Positions 23,523 to 32,900 of a stretch of 37,659 nucleotides of DNA are shown one piece after another. The stretch is from DASSUC01 sp035649895 (GTDB taxonomy: Bacteria; Actinomycetota; Actinomycetes; Mycobacteriales; Micromonosporaceae), in NCBI GenBank assembly GCA_035649895.1, contig DASRIS010000171.1, forward strand, positions 1 through 37,659, given 5' to 3'. Made by a program: the position numbers and the translations under genes. Below the pieces are notes generated by a model. It had not been told where the DNA came from. It ran no database searches and saw only the letters and a list, made by a program, of their open reading frames with translations. Each line of letters opens with the position of its first letter. The stretch's first letter is position 1.

Positions 23523-25021
23523 TTTTTGATCACCTCCGTTGGGGCGCCGTGCAGCTGGGCCGGGGCCGGTGCCGCCCCGCCGGTCTGCGACGTGGCCGCC
23601 GAGACCGAGCCGGCGGCCGGCCGCCGGGCCGCGTCGGAGATCCGCAGGAGCAGCGCGACGAGCAGCCAGTTGGCCATCAGCGACGACCCACCGGCGGAGA
23701 GGAACGGCGTGGTCTGCCCGGTCAGCGGGATCAGCTTGCTCACCCCACCGATGATGACGAAGACCTGGAGGCCCAGCGTGAACGCGAGGCCGCCGGCGAG
23801 CAGCTTGCCGAACGAGTCCCGGACCGCGATGCCCGCCCGCAGGCCCCGCTCGACGATCAGCAGGTAGATCACTAGCAGCGCGGTCAGCCCGAACAGGCCG
23901 ATCTCCTCGCCCAGGCCGGCGAAGATGAAGTCGGTGTTCACCTCGGGCACCTGGGTCGGCTGGCCGGCGCCGGGACCGGTGCCGAACAGCCCGCCGGTGC
24001 CCAGCCCGAACAGCGACTGGCTGAGCTGGTAGCCCAGGCCGTGCGGGTCGGCGAACGGGTCCAGCCAGGTGTCGACCCGCTGGGCAAAGCTGAAGAACGG
24101 GCCGCCCACGGTGGCGCCCAGGCTGTAGGCGAGGAACGCGCCGCCGGCGAAGAGCAGCAGGCCGATGATCAGCCAGGAGACCCGCTCGGTGGCGACGTAG
24201 AGGGTCACCACGAACATGCCGAAGTAGAGCAGCGACGTGCCGAGGTCCTTCTCGAAGACCAGCACGACCAGGCTGAGCAGCCAGACCACGAGGACCGGGC
24301 CGAGGTCCCGGCCACGCGGGAAGTCCACCCCGAGGAAGCGCCGGCTCGCCAGCGACAGCACCTCGCGCTTGCGCACCAGGTAGTACGCGAAGAAGGACAG
24401 CAGCGCCAGCTTGGCGAACTCGCCGGGCTGGATGGAGAACGCGTCGCCGAACCTGATCCACAGCTTGGCGCCGTTGATCTCGGAGTACCGGCGCGGCAGC
24501 ACGGCCGGGAGCATCACCAGGACGATGCCGAAAAGACCCAGGGTGTACGCGTACCGCGAGATCGCCCGGTGGTCCCGGACGATCGCCAGCATCGCCGCCG
24601 CGCACACCACCGCGCTGACCGTCCACGCCAGCTGCCGGCCGCTGACCCCGGCGAAGATCTCGAAGTCGGCGCGCCGCTCGGCCGGCACCCGGGCCAGGTC
24701 GAGCCGGCGCAGGAACGCGACCCCGAGGCTGTTGAGCGCGGCGACGGCGGGCAGCAGCACCGGGTCGGCGTGGGGCGCGAGGAACCGGACCACCACGTGC
24801 AGGCCGACGAAGATCGCGGTGAGCACCGCGGCCGGCACCCAGAAGTCCGGGGTCACCCGCTCGATCAGGTTCGCCTCGACGGTCGCCGCGTACGCCCCGA
24901 CCAGCACCATGGCCAGCAGCAGCAGGGCCAGCTCGGCGTTGCGCCGGCCGACCACGCCGGGCATGCGCAGGCCCGCCGGTCCCGAGACCGGTCGTGGAGA
25001 TGGTGCCGTGGTGGAGGTCAA
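23519..25021 (-). CDS. rodA: SEDS-family peptidoglycan glycosyltransferase RodA
   Basis: 500 residues with about ten to twelve transmembrane helices. SEDS hallmarks: PRRYSEINGAKLWI, IQPGEFAKLALLSFFAYYL, FEKDLGTSLLYFG (containing the catalytic Asp), and LTGQTTPFLSAGGSSLMANW near the C-terminus. RodA polymerises lipid II into glycan strands together with PbpA. The protein has an extended disordered C-terminal tail (about 460-500). The start is TTG at 25021 with only weak ribosome binding sequence, 15 bases after pstP; the next internal ATG would cut into the family-conserved RRNAELALLL region only slightly, so the exact start is uncertain. Confidence 0.95.
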   Translation of the reverse strand: MTSTTAPSPRPVSGPAGLRMPGVVGRRNAELALLLLAMVLVGAYAATVEANLIERVTPDFWVPAAVLTAIFVGLHVVVRFLAPHADPVLLPAVAALNSLGVAFLRRLDLARVPAERRADFEIFAGVSGRQLAWTVSAVVCAAAMLAIVRDHRAISRYAYTLGLFGIVLVMLPAVLPRRYSEINGAKLWIRFGDAFSIQPGEFAKLALLSFFAYYLVRKREVLSLASRRFLGVDFPRGRDLGPVLVVWLLSLVVLVFEKDLGTSLLYFGMFVVTLYVATERVSWLIIGLLLFAGGAFLAYSLGATVGGPFFSFAQRVDTWLDPFADPHGLGYQLSQSLFGLGTGGLFGTGPGAGQPTQVPEVNTDFIFAGLGEEIGLFGLTALLVIYLLIVERGLRAGIAVRDSFGKLLAGGLAFTLGLQVFVIIGGVSKLIPLTGQTTPFLSAGGSSLMANWLLVALLLRISDAARRPAAGSVSAATSQTGGAAPAPAQLHGAPTEVIKK

Positions 25022-25036
25022 CGTAGGTCCGTCTGG

Positions 25037-26470
25037 TCAGTCTTCGCGGCAGGGTTCCGGGCTCGGCGCGCCCGGCGTCTCGGTGACTAGGACGCTCTGC
25101 GTGGGGCTGGAGCTCCCGGTCGGCGCCGCCGTCACCGGCGCAGGGCCGGGGGTACGGGTCGGCACCGGAGCCGGGGTGGCGGTCCCGTTGGGCGTGCCCG
25201 AGACCTGCGGGGTCGGGCTGGGCGGGCACCGTGGCTTGAGGTTGCCGTTGTTCGGGTCCTCGCTGGTCAGCTCGGCCAGCTTCTCCCGCGCATCGGCCTC
25301 GGTCGCGGCCGGGATGCCCTGCCGCACGGTGTCCTGGGCGAGGCTGGTCAGGTCGTCCACCCGGGTCGGGCTCGTCTCGTGGACGCTCGACAGCCGCAGC
25401 CCGGCGATCTGGCCCGGGACGCCGCGGAAGATGGCCACGTGCCCGTCCTCGGTGGCGCCCACGTAGTACTGCCGCTGGGTGTAGTCCCAGCCGTACCACA
25501 CACCGCCGGTGAGCAGGGCGAGCAGCACCAGCGCCATCAGCGAGGCGCGGACCGGGTGCCGGCGCGGGCGGTCCGGGTCGTCATCGGAGGAGGAGGCCCG
25601 GTGGCCGGCGGGTGCGGCGCCCTCAGGCAGGGCGGGGCGGGGTGCGGCGAGCGCCGAGGCGCGGGCTGCCGGGGTCGAGTCGTCGGCCGCGGTGGCCATC
25701 CCCCGGTCCCGGGCGGCGGCACCGCCCACCACCGGTGACTCCTCCACGATGTCCTGGTCGGTCGCGTCGGCGACGATCACGGTGATGTTGTCCGGACCGC
25801 CGCCGCGCAGCGCCAGCTGCACCAGCCGCTCGACGCAGCGGTGCGGGTCTGGGTACTCCTGCATGGTCTCCGCGATGGTGTCGGCGCTGACCACGCCGCT
25901 GAGCCCGTCGCTGCAGATGAGGTAGCGGTCGCCCGGCAGGACCTGGCGCACCGAGAAGTCGGGGTCGATGTCGCGGCCGTCCATCGCCCGGGTGAGCAGC
26001 GACCGCTGCGGGTGGCTGCTCGCCTCCTCGGCGCTGATCCGGCCCTCGTCGACGAGCATCTGGACGTACGTGTCGTCCTTGGTGATCTGGATGAACTCGG
26101 CGTCGCGCAGCAGGTAGGCCCGCGAGTCGCCGATGTGCACCATGCCGAGCTTGCTGCCGGAGAAGAGCATGGCGGTGAGGGTGGTGCCCATCCCCTCCAG
26201 GTGGGGGTTGGCGTCGACGGTGTCCCGCAGCTGCTGGTTGGCCAGGTCGACGGCGGATCGGAGGGCGTCTACCAGGGCGCCGCCTGGCACGTCCTCGTCG
26301 AGTGGCGCCATCGCGCCGATGACGATGTTGCTGGCGACGTCACCGGCGGCCATGCCGCCCATGCCGTCGGCGACGGCGAGCAGGCGCGGCCCGGCGTAGA
26401 CGGAGTCCTGGTTACCGTCCCGGATGAGGCCGCGGTCGCTGCGGGCCGCGTAGCGAAGGGTGAGGGTCAT
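25037..26470 (-). CDS. pstP: PP2C-type serine/threonine phosphatase PstP
   Basis: 477 residues. PP2C domain about 1-240 with metal-binding aspartates in RDGNQDS (D22), VADGMGG (D35), CSDGL and GGPDNIT. A linker, one transmembrane helix (about 305-325, LMALVLLALLTGGVWYGW) and an extracellular Pro/Thr/Ser-rich tail follow. It dephosphorylates PknA, PknB and their substrates, resetting division and wall control. The ATG at 26470 overlaps the fhaB stop (ATGA), so an upstream in-frame start within fhaB is rejected. Confidence 0.96.
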   Translation of the reverse strand: MTLTLRYAARSDRGLIRDGNQDSVYAGPRLLAVADGMGGMAAGDVASNIVIGAMAPLDEDVPGGALVDALRSAVDLANQQLRDTVDANPHLEGMGTTLTAMLFSGSKLGMVHIGDSRAYLLRDAEFIQITKDDTYVQMLVDEGRISAEEASSHPQRSLLTRAMDGRDIDPDFSVRQVLPGDRYLICSDGLSGVVSADTIAETMQEYPDPHRCVERLVQLALRGGGPDNITVIVADATDQDIVEESPVVGGAAARDRGMATAADDSTPAARASALAAPRPALPEGAAPAGHRASSSDDDPDRPRRHPVRASLMALVLLALLTGGVWYGWDYTQRQYYVGATEDGHVAIFRGVPGQIAGLRLSSVHETSPTRVDDLTSLAQDTVRQGIPAATEADAREKLAELTSEDPNNGNLKPRCPPSPTPQVSGTPNGTATPAPVPTRTPGPAPVTAAPTGSSSPTQSVLVTETPGAPSPEPCRED

Positions 26471-26952
26471 GGCCGTAACTCGAGAGACGTGCGGCCGATG
26501 CGGATCGGCACGCCGAGGGGGACGGGGGTAGGCCCGGTGACCTTGGCCCGGTCGAGATAGGTGCCGTTGGTGGAGCCAAGGTCCTCGAGGAACCACTGCC
26601 CGGCGCGCGGGACGAGCCGCGCATGCCGGGCCGAGGCGTAGTCGTCAGTGATCACAAGCGTGGAGTCCTCCGCCCGACCGATCGTGATGGGCGCCTCCCC
26701 GAGTGTGATCCGGGTGCCGGCGAGGGCGCCGGCGGTGACCACCAGCTGGTGCACCGACCGGCCGCGTCTGGCCTTGGCCGGTCTTGTGTATGAGGTCGTC
26801 GCTCCACCCACCCCCCTGGGTGCGGCGACGAGCCGGCTTGACCGGCTGCCGGCGAAGAGGTCGCGCCGGATCACCCCGACCACTGTGAACACGAAGATCC
26901 ACAGCAGTACGAGGAACCCGAACCGGGCAACCGTGAGAACGAGCTCAGGCAA
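26467..26952 (-). CDS. fhaB: FHA-domain membrane protein FhaB
   Basis: 161 residues: N-terminal transmembrane helix (about 6-28), basic linker, and a C-terminal FHA domain (about 78-155) with phosphothreonine-binding residues in GRAEDSTL, DDYASARHARL and DLGSTNGTYLD. FhaB reads phosphorylated PknA/PknB targets at the division site (FipA in M. tuberculosis). The TTG start at 26952 lies 5 bases after the fhaA stop and matches the homologues' N-terminus (ELVLTVARFGFLVLLW). It ends in a 4-base overlap with pstP. Confidence 0.95.
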   Translation of the reverse strand: MPELVLTVARFGFLVLLWIFVFTVVGVIRRDLFAGSRSSRLVAAPRGVGGATTSYTRPAKARRGRSVHQLVVTAGALAGTRITLGEAPITIGRAEDSTLVITDDYASARHARLVPRAGQWFLEDLGSTNGTYLDRAKVTGPTPVPLGVPIRIGRTSLELRP

Positions 26953-26957
26953 GGTCT

Positions 26958-27713
26958 CTAGCCATCCACTCGGAACGTCAGAGTAGTCGTCCCGAGCTGG
27001 ATCATGTCACCGGGGTTCAGGGCGACCGCGGAGACACGCTGGCCGTTGACCATCGTGCCGTTCGTGGACCCGAGGTCGGTCAGCACGCACTGCGCACCGT
27101 CGAAGTCCAGCCGGGCGTGCCGGCGGGAGATGCCGACGTCCGGCAGGCGGAGGTTGGCCTGGTCCCCACGGCCGATCACAGTGGACCCGATGGCCAGCGG
27201 GTACGTCCGACCGTCGCCGGAGACGAGCCGGACGTTGCGGGCCGGCCCGCCCTGCATCTGCCCGCCCGGGTAGCCACCGTGGTCGTACTGCTGGTACGCC
27301 GGCGGCTCGTACGCGGGCGCGGGGGCCGGGGCCACGTCCCCGCCCGTGTAGACCTCGGCGGTGACCCGGAACATGCCGGTGTCCAGGCCGTCCCCGCGCT
27401 CGATCTCCACGATCACGTCGCCGTACACCGTCCAGGCCTGCTCACCGATGAACTCGGCCTGCGACTGGGCCAGCTCCTGGGCGAGCGCCGCAGCGTACGG
27501 CGCCAGCCGGCTGTGGTCGTACGGGGACAGGTCGATTACGTAGCGGTTAGGCACCAGGGTGCGCCCGCCGGCGAGGATCGCCTTGTGCGCCTCCGCCTCC
27601 CGTTGCATGGCGTTGAGGATCTCCACGGGGTGGACGACCCCCTTGAAGACCTTGGCGAAGGCCCCCTCAACCAGGCCCTCCAGGCGCTTCTCGAAGCGTT
27701 GCAGCACACTCAC
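26958..27713 (-). CDS. fhaA: FHA-domain protein FhaA
   Basis: 251 residues. The N-terminal FhaA_N domain (about 1-125: VLQRFEKRLEGLVEGAFAKVF, HPVEILNAMQREAE, PNRYVIDLSP) is followed by a short Pro/Tyr/Gly-rich linker and a C-terminal FHA domain with STVIGRGDQANL, GISRRHARL and DLGSTNGTMVN. FhaA binds phosphorylated MviN/MurJ and PbpA in mycobacteria and helps control lipid II use. Two starts are possible; the GTG at 27713 (GAGGAG 6 bases upstream, homologue-like N-terminus) is preferred to the ATG at 27740, which sits right behind a TACCAT -10 box. First gene of the seven-gene operon. Confidence 0.93.
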   Translation of the reverse strand: MSVLQRFEKRLEGLVEGAFAKVFKGVVHPVEILNAMQREAEAHKAILAGGRTLVPNRYVIDLSPYDHSRLAPYAAALAQELAQSQAEFIGEQAWTVYGDVIVEIERGDGLDTGMFRVTAEVYTGGDVAPAPAPAYEPPAYQQYDHGGYPGGQMQGGPARNVRLVSGDGRTYPLAIGSTVIGRGDQANLRLPDVGISRRHARLDFDGAQCVLTDLGSTNGTMVNGQRVSAVALNPGDMIQLGTTTLTFRVDG

Positions 27714-27741
27714 CGGCTCCTCCTCGGGTTCCGAGGACATG

Positions 27742-27747
27742 ATGGTA
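27742..27747 (-). promoter_or_regulatory. Candidate -10 box of the fhaA-pknB operon
   Basis: TACCAT on the minus strand fits TAnnnT. Transcription starting about 7 bases later would give a leader of roughly 20 bases carrying GAGGAG ahead of the GTG at 27713. No convincing -35 is visible. Confidence 0.4.
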
Positions 27748-27869
27748 TCCGGCCGCCGCACGCCCTGTATGGGCACCGATCCGGCGGGCCGTGCTACTCT
27801 TCCCAGGCGCTGCGGAGCGTAACCCAGTTTGGCCACCACGGCAGCTGGGGGTAAGCCCGCGGGCGCCTG

Positions 27870-27955
27870 GGGGAAGTGGCGGAATGGCAGACGCGCACGG
27901 TTCAGGTCCGTGTGCCCGGAAGGGCGTGAGGGTTCAACTCCCTCCTTCCCCACCA
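27870..27955 (+). tRNA. tRNA-Leu (anticodon CAG)
   Basis: A class II tRNA with a long variable arm: acceptor GGGGAAG (27870-27876) pairs with CTTCCCC (27945-27951), the discriminator is A, and CCA (27953-27955) is encoded. Anticodon loop TTCAGGT places CAG at 27903-27905, reading CUG, the main leucine codon here. Its position upstream of fhaA matches the leucine tRNA near this locus in mycobacteria. Confidence 0.96.
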
Positions 27956-27964
27956 AGGTAGCTA

Positions 27965-27997
27965 AGGGCGGTACGACCGGTACGGTCATGCCGCCCT
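27965..27997 (+). terminator. tRNA-Leu terminator
   Basis: AGGGCGG (27965-27971) pairs with CCGCCCT (27991-27997), with an inner GACC/GGTC stem, ten bases after the tRNA CCA end. Confidence 0.65.
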
Positions 27998-28098
27998 CGT
28001 TGTCAGGTCCGCCGCCGCCCGGCAGGCTGCGTGACCGTGTCGGGTACCGCTGAGCAGTCTTGAGCCGGCATCCACCCGGGTAGCTCGTCGGTACTCCG

Positions 28099-28248
28099 TT
28101 GACGCAGGTAGCGGAGAACGACGCTGCCTTCACCGCGCCGTTGACCGTGCTCGCTGCTGGTGGCGCGCAGGTGGGTCACGCCTGGGTCGAGCTGTTGACC
28201 AAGCAGTACGCGGCGTTGGGCGACGACCCGCCGATCATCACGATCTAA
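28099..28248 (+). pseudogene. Cryptic coding fragment, unrecognised
   Basis: A 49-codon frame from TTG 28099 to TAA 28248 has almost pure G/C third positions and protein-like composition (FTAPLTVLAAGGAQVGHAW, then VELLTKQYAALG). An in-frame TAG at 28081 limits it upstream and there is no ribosome binding site. It may be the surviving 3' end of a lost gene, or a small protein. I do not recognise the family. Confidence 0.35.
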
Positions 28249-28270
28249 ACCGGTCATCGCAGTCGTTCGG

Positions 28271-28283
28271 AGCCCGGCGGGCT
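28271..28283 (+). terminator. Small hairpin after the coding fragment
   Basis: AGCCC and GGGCT pair around a 3-base loop and are followed by TTTGG, 22 bases after the TAA of the 28099-28248 fragment. Confidence 0.35.
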
Positions 28284-28607
28284 TTGGTTCGTCCGCAAGG
28301 CACCGCGAGCCGGCGTCGCCCGAAGGAGATCCCCTCCCGGCTGTTTTGTCTGCCGGTCCAGGTGCCAGGTGGGCTGAACCTCTGGCTCCGCCTCGTCTGA
28401 CCAGGCGCGCAGCCAGGGCAGCAAGCCCGGGGCTGAGGGCGGTCAGCGATCGTTCAGCCGCTGGCCAGGACACCCCTCCACCATTGATATCGGCGGATCT
28501 TTCGCCCTTGGCCGCGGATCGTGGCCAGGCAAACCCCTTCACCAGGCATGCCGCCCCGCCAGGGCGCGCCAGGCGGCCATGCCGTCCCGGAAGGAGGCAT
28601 CCAAGGT

Positions 28608-29138
28608 ATGAGGCGGACCGTCCGTACCCTGCTCGCGATGCTCGTGCTCAGCGTCGGCACGACCGTCGCGATGGGCGCCGCGCCGGCGTACGCCGACGTC
28701 GGCGCGATGCACCAGCCCACCTCGGGCACTGTCACGTCGAAGATCGACTGGCGGTGCAGCGGGTACGCCGACAACCACGACGGCATCGACATCGCCAACG
28801 CCATGGACACCCCCATCTACGCCGCCTACCGCGGCACGGTCACCTTCGCCGGCACGATGAGCGGCTACGGGCGCATCGTGATCATCGACCACCCGCAGGG
28901 CTACACCACCCGCTACGCGCACCTGGCCGGCTTCCGGGTCTCCGTCGGCCAGCAGGTCTCCCGCGAGGAGCGGATCGGCCGGATGGGCTCCAGCGGCAAC
29001 TCGACAGGGCCGCACCTGCACTTCGAGGTGCGCCGCTACGGGGCCGTGCACAACGCGCTGAACCAGGGGTACACCTGCTACAACCGGGTCACCGCCGGAA
29101 ACCGGATCGACGCGCCGTTCCCGGACCTGGCGGCGTAG
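28608..29138 (+). CDS. Secreted M23-family peptidase (LytM-like)
   Basis: 176 residues: signal peptide ending at AYA-D (residue 29), then a compact M23 domain. Zinc-site residues are H57 and D61 (HDGID) and H138 in the HLHF motif, with H136 also conserved; GSSGNSTGPHLHFE is the family signature. It would cut cross-links or stem peptides in the wall, or act as an activator of amidases as some LytM proteins do. The ATG at 28608 has AAGGAGG about 10 bases upstream; the longer GTG start at 28521 would spoil the signal peptide. The amidase gene follows after 57 bases in the same direction, so a two-gene operon is likely and the pairing supports joint wall hydrolysis. Confidence 0.92.
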   Translation: MRRTVRTLLAMLVLSVGTTVAMGAAPAYADVGAMHQPTSGTVTSKIDWRCSGYADNHDGIDIANAMDTPIYAAYRGTVTFAGTMSGYGRIVIIDHPQGYTTRYAHLAGFRVSVGQQVSREERIGRMGSSGNSTGPHLHFEVRRYGAVHNALNQGYTCYNRVTAGNRIDAPFPDLAA

Positions 29139-29195
29139 CCAGGGCGGAACCCGGACCTGCCCGGTCCTGACCATCCCGCAGAGAGGGCCACCGCC

Positions 29196-29915
29196 ATGTG
29201 CCTACCCGACCCGCTCGGCGAGCCGATCCTCGGCGAGGACCCGACCGGCACCGACGACGCTCGGCCCGGCGGCCTGCCCCGCCGGCTGCTCCTCCGCGGC
29301 GGCGTGCTCACCGGTGCCTTCGCGGTTGCCGCCGGTGCGCAGCTGTGGCGCCCGGCGGCGGCACTGGCGGTGGCCCAGCCCACGATCCACAGCACCAGCG
29401 AGTGGGGTGCCGAGCCGCCACGAGGCACGATCCAGATCCTCGACCCGCGCCCCACGAAGATCGTCGTACACTACACCGCCGGGTCCAACAGCAACGACCT
29501 CTCCCTCGCGCACGCGTTCCAGGTGGCCCGCAACATCCAGCAGGCACACTTCGCCCGCGGCTTCATCGACTCGGGCCAGCAGTTCACGATCAGCCGGGGC
29601 GGTCACATCATGACCGGCCGCCACCACAGCAAGACCGAGCTCGTCCAAGGGGCCGACCATGTGCTCGGCGCGCACTGCACCGGGCAGAACGAGGAGTCGG
29701 TCGGCATCGAGAACGAGGGCACCTACACGAGCGTGCAGATCCTCGACGGGCACTACAACAAGCTCGTGAAGATGTGCGCCTACATCTGCCAGCAGTACGG
29801 CATCGCGCCCGGCCGGATCTTCGGCCACCGCGACTTCGTCGCCACGGAGTGCCCAGGCGACCGGCTCTACGCGCGGCTGCCCCGGCTGCGTGACGACGTC
29901 CGCGCGCTGCTGTGA
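29196..29915 (+). CDS. N-acetylmuramoyl-L-alanine amidase (Amidase_2/PGRP type)
   Basis: 239 residues. The N-terminus has PRRLLLRGG followed by a hydrophobic run (about 28-55), resembling a twin-arginine signal. The PGRP/Amidase_2 domain (about 65-235) has zinc ligands H92 (VVHYTAG), H211 (FGHRDF) and C219 (TECPGD), plus GIENEG; the Cys ligand is usual in PGRP-type amidases. It would remove stem peptides from MurNAc. The ATG at 29196 lies behind GAGAGGG, with spacing slightly long. It follows the M23 peptidase gene and ends 34 bases before the convergent SARP gene. Confidence 0.92.
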   Translation: MCLPDPLGEPILGEDPTGTDDARPGGLPRRLLLRGGVLTGAFAVAAGAQLWRPAAALAVAQPTIHSTSEWGAEPPRGTIQILDPRPTKIVVHYTAGSNSNDLSLAHAFQVARNIQQAHFARGFIDSGQQFTISRGGHIMTGRHHSKTELVQGADHVLGAHCTGQNEESVGIENEGTYTSVQILDGHYNKLVKMCAYICQQYGIAPGRIFGHRDFVATECPGDRLYARLPRLRDDVRALL

Positions 29916-29931
29916 CCATGGTCGAGACGCG

Positions 29932-29974
29932 GGCCACCGGCGAGGCGGGTCAGCCGACGCCGACGCCGGTGGCC
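29932..29974. terminator. Bidirectional stem-loop between amidase and SARP genes
   Basis: GGCCACCGGCG (29932-29942) pairs perfectly with CGCCGGTGGCC (29964-29974) around a 21-base loop. One arm lies in the 34-base gap, the other inside the last codons of the SARP gene, so the stem spans that gene's stop codon. Confidence 0.6.
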
Positions 29975-32900
29975 AGCAGCTCGACCACCCGGTCCGCCTC
30001 GTGGCTGCCGAGGTCACGGAAGCGGGCCAGCGCCTGGTGCCAGTGCCCGCTGGCCGTGGCCAGGTCCCCCGCCGCCGCGACCGCCTCGCCGAGCACCGTC
30101 AGCGCCCGCGCCTCCCACAGCGGGAACCCGAACGCCCGGAACGCCGCCAAGGCCTGCTCGGCCAGTGCCGCGGCGGCGAGGTGGCGGCCCTCGGCCGCGG
30201 CCACCCGGCTGAGACCGAGGACCGCGAACGGCTGGCCCCGGGCGTACCCGAGATCGCGGAAGATCGCCAGGCTCTCCCCGAGCCGTTCCCGCGCCTCGGC
30301 GAGGGCGCCCTCGGCAAGGCACAGCTCGGCGAGGGCGCGCAGCGTGTCAGCGCGCGCGATGCGGTCGCCGAGGCGCTCGAGCACCTCCAGCGCGTACCGG
30401 TAGCACGACCGGGCATCGACCGGCCGGCCCTGGTCCCGCCGCACGTCGCCGAGGCGGCGCAGGGCGTACGCCTGCCAGCGGTGGTCCGCGAGTGCCATCA
30501 GGATCGGCAGGCAGTCGGTGATGCTCTGCGCGGCCTCGTCCAGCCGCCGCCTGCGCCACAGCGGACCGGAGCGCAGCAACAGGACGTACGCCTCCCAGCG
30601 ACGGTCACCGAGCTCGCGGTAGTACGCCAGCGACCGGCCGAAGTACTCCAGCGCCTCATCCGGCCGGCCGCGGTCGCTGAGGTACATGGCCCTGGTGCGG
30701 CACGCGTACGCCAGCCCCCGCCGGTCGTCCAGCTCCTGGAACACCGGCAGGCACTCGTCCAGGTACGCCGCACCGTCCTCCCAGCGACCGGCGTGCAGGC
30801 TCAACGAGGCCAGCTCGCCGAGCGCGTGCGCCCGGTCGTGCCGCGCGCCGATCCTGGCCAGGATCTCGACGCTGCGGCGGTAGCAGTCGGCGGCCGCCGC
30901 CGTATCGCTCTGGTCCCAGAGCAGGCTGCCGCGCACCCGCAGGGCCACCGCCTCGCCGGCCGCACTGCCGCCCTGGCGCGCGGCGTCCAGCGCCAGGGCG
31001 GCCAGACTGTGCAGATCATCCCAGTACGTGCGCAGCTCCAGGAAGCCGGCGACGTAGTCGGCCAGCGCCCAGGTGCACTCCCAGCGGCCGGCGGCGTAGG
31101 CCCGGGCCACGGTCGTGAGCAGGGCGCGGTGCTCGGTGGCGTACCAGGCCAGCGGGGCGCCTGACACCTGCGCGGCGAGGCGCGGGGCGACCGGCCACGG
31201 GCCGGCCGGTGCCGTCCGGGCCCCGGAGAGCCGGCCCGGCTGGAGCGCGGCGTCGGCGAGCCGGGCGAGATCCAGGTACGCGCCGAGGAGCCGGTCGAGG
31301 GCCGCCTCGCGCTCGGGCCGCGGCTCGTCGATGTCCAGCCGCTCGGCGGCGTACACCCGCAGCAGGTCGTGCAGCTGGTAGCGCAGCTGCCCGCACCGGC
31401 CGCGCCCGGCGGCCTGCACCAGCTGCATGTCGACCAGGCGCTCCACCGTGGACTCGGCGGATGCCAGGTCCGTGCCGGCGAGCGCGGCCACCACCCAGGC
31501 CGGGAAGTCCGCCGCCGGGACCAGGCTCAGCAGCCGGAAGGTACGCCGGTCGGCCGGCGTCCCCGCCTGGTAGCTCAACGCGATGCTGGCCCGCACATCG
31601 AGGTCGCCGGCCTGTAGCTCGCCGAGCCGGCGGCGTTCGTCGGCGAGCCGGTCGGCGAGGTCACCGACTGACCAGTGCGGCTTGGCCGCGAGCTTCGCGC
31701 CGGCGACCCGGACCGCGAGCGGCAGCAGGCCGCAGAGGCGGGCGATGCGTCCGGCCGCGCCCAGCTCCGCCCCGATCCGCTCGCCCCCGGCCACGCGGCG
31801 CAGCAGCTCCAGCGCCTCATCGGGGGCGAAGAGCGGCAGCTCCAGCGCTGTCACACCCTCCAGGCCGCAGAGCCGGCCCCGGCTCGTGACGAGTACGGCG
31901 CAGCCGGGCGCACCGGGCAGCACCGGCCGGACCTGCGCATCGCCGGCGGCGTCGTCGAGCACGACGAGCACCCGGCTGCCGGCCAGCCGGGCCCGGAAGA
32001 GCTCGCTGCGCTCGTCGACCGTCTCGGGGATCGTCGCGCCGTCCAGCCCGAGCGCGCGCAGGAAGCGGGCGAGCACCTCGGCGGGCTCGACCGGCGGGCC
32101 CGCCGCTCCGCGCAGGTGCGCGTAGAGCTGCCCGTCCGGGAACGCGGTGTGCAGCAGGTGTGCGGCGTGCACCGCCAGCGTCGTCTTGCCGCAGCCGGCC
32201 TTGCCGCTGATCGCCACGACCGGCACGGCACCGCAGGTGGGGACCGCGGCCGCCAGCCGGGCGGCCGGGATGGCGGACCGGATGGCGGCCAGCGCCTCGG
32301 TGCGGCCGGTGAAGTCGGCGATGTCGGCCGGCAGCCGCGACCCGGCAACCGCCACCACCGCGCGCTCCCCGGCGCCGGCCGGCACCAGCTGGTCCGGCGG
32401 GTCGCCGGCGAGGATCGCGCGGTGCACGCGGCACACGTCCCCGCCGGGCTCCACGCCCAGCTCGTTGACGAGCAGGCGGCGCAGCCGCTGGTACGCGTCC
32501 AGCGCCTCGGCCCGCCGCCCGGACCGGTACAGCGCCAGCAGGAGCTGCCGCCAGAACGCCTCCCGCAGCGGGTGGTTCGCGGTGAGCGTACGAAGCTCGC
32601 CGACCAGCTCGCGGTCCCGGGCCAGCGCCAGGTCCGCCTCGATCCGCTGCTCCTGCACCAGCAGGTGCTCCTCGCCCAGCTCCGCGGCGTACGCCCGCAG
32701 CGCCTCGCCCTCGGTGACGTCGGCGAGCGCCGGGCCGCGCCACAGGGCGAGGGCGGCGCGCAGCGCGGCCGCCGAGCGGGCCGCGTCCCCGGCCGCCAGC
32801 GCCCGGCGGCCGGCGCCGGCCAGGCGCTCGAACCGCTGGGCATCCACCTGCTCCGGGGCTATCCCGAGGCAGTAGCCGCCCGGCCAGGTGCGCAGCAGCT

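Larger units (their letters stand above)
27956..28607. other. 650-base stretch without a clear gene
   Basis: It holds the tRNA terminator, a cryptic coding fragment (28099-28248) with a hairpin behind it, and about 300 bases before the M23 peptidase in which I see no gene and no clear promoter. Open frames on the minus strand here lack protein-like composition. Confidence 0.5.

Noticed and set aside
23523..25499. Upstream extension of the pbpA frame to 1160 codons
   Set aside because: It is an out-of-phase shadow of rodA and pstP; the GTG at 23522 with a strong ribosome binding site gives a normal PbpA.
28521..28607. GTG at 28521 as start of the M23 peptidase
   Set aside because: The added 29 residues carry no signal features, while ATG 28608 has an AAGGAGG site and starts a normal signal peptide.
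29916..29927. GACCATGGTC palindrome after the amidase stop
   Set aside because: A 10-base palindrome without context; the larger stem at 29932-29974 explains termination better.
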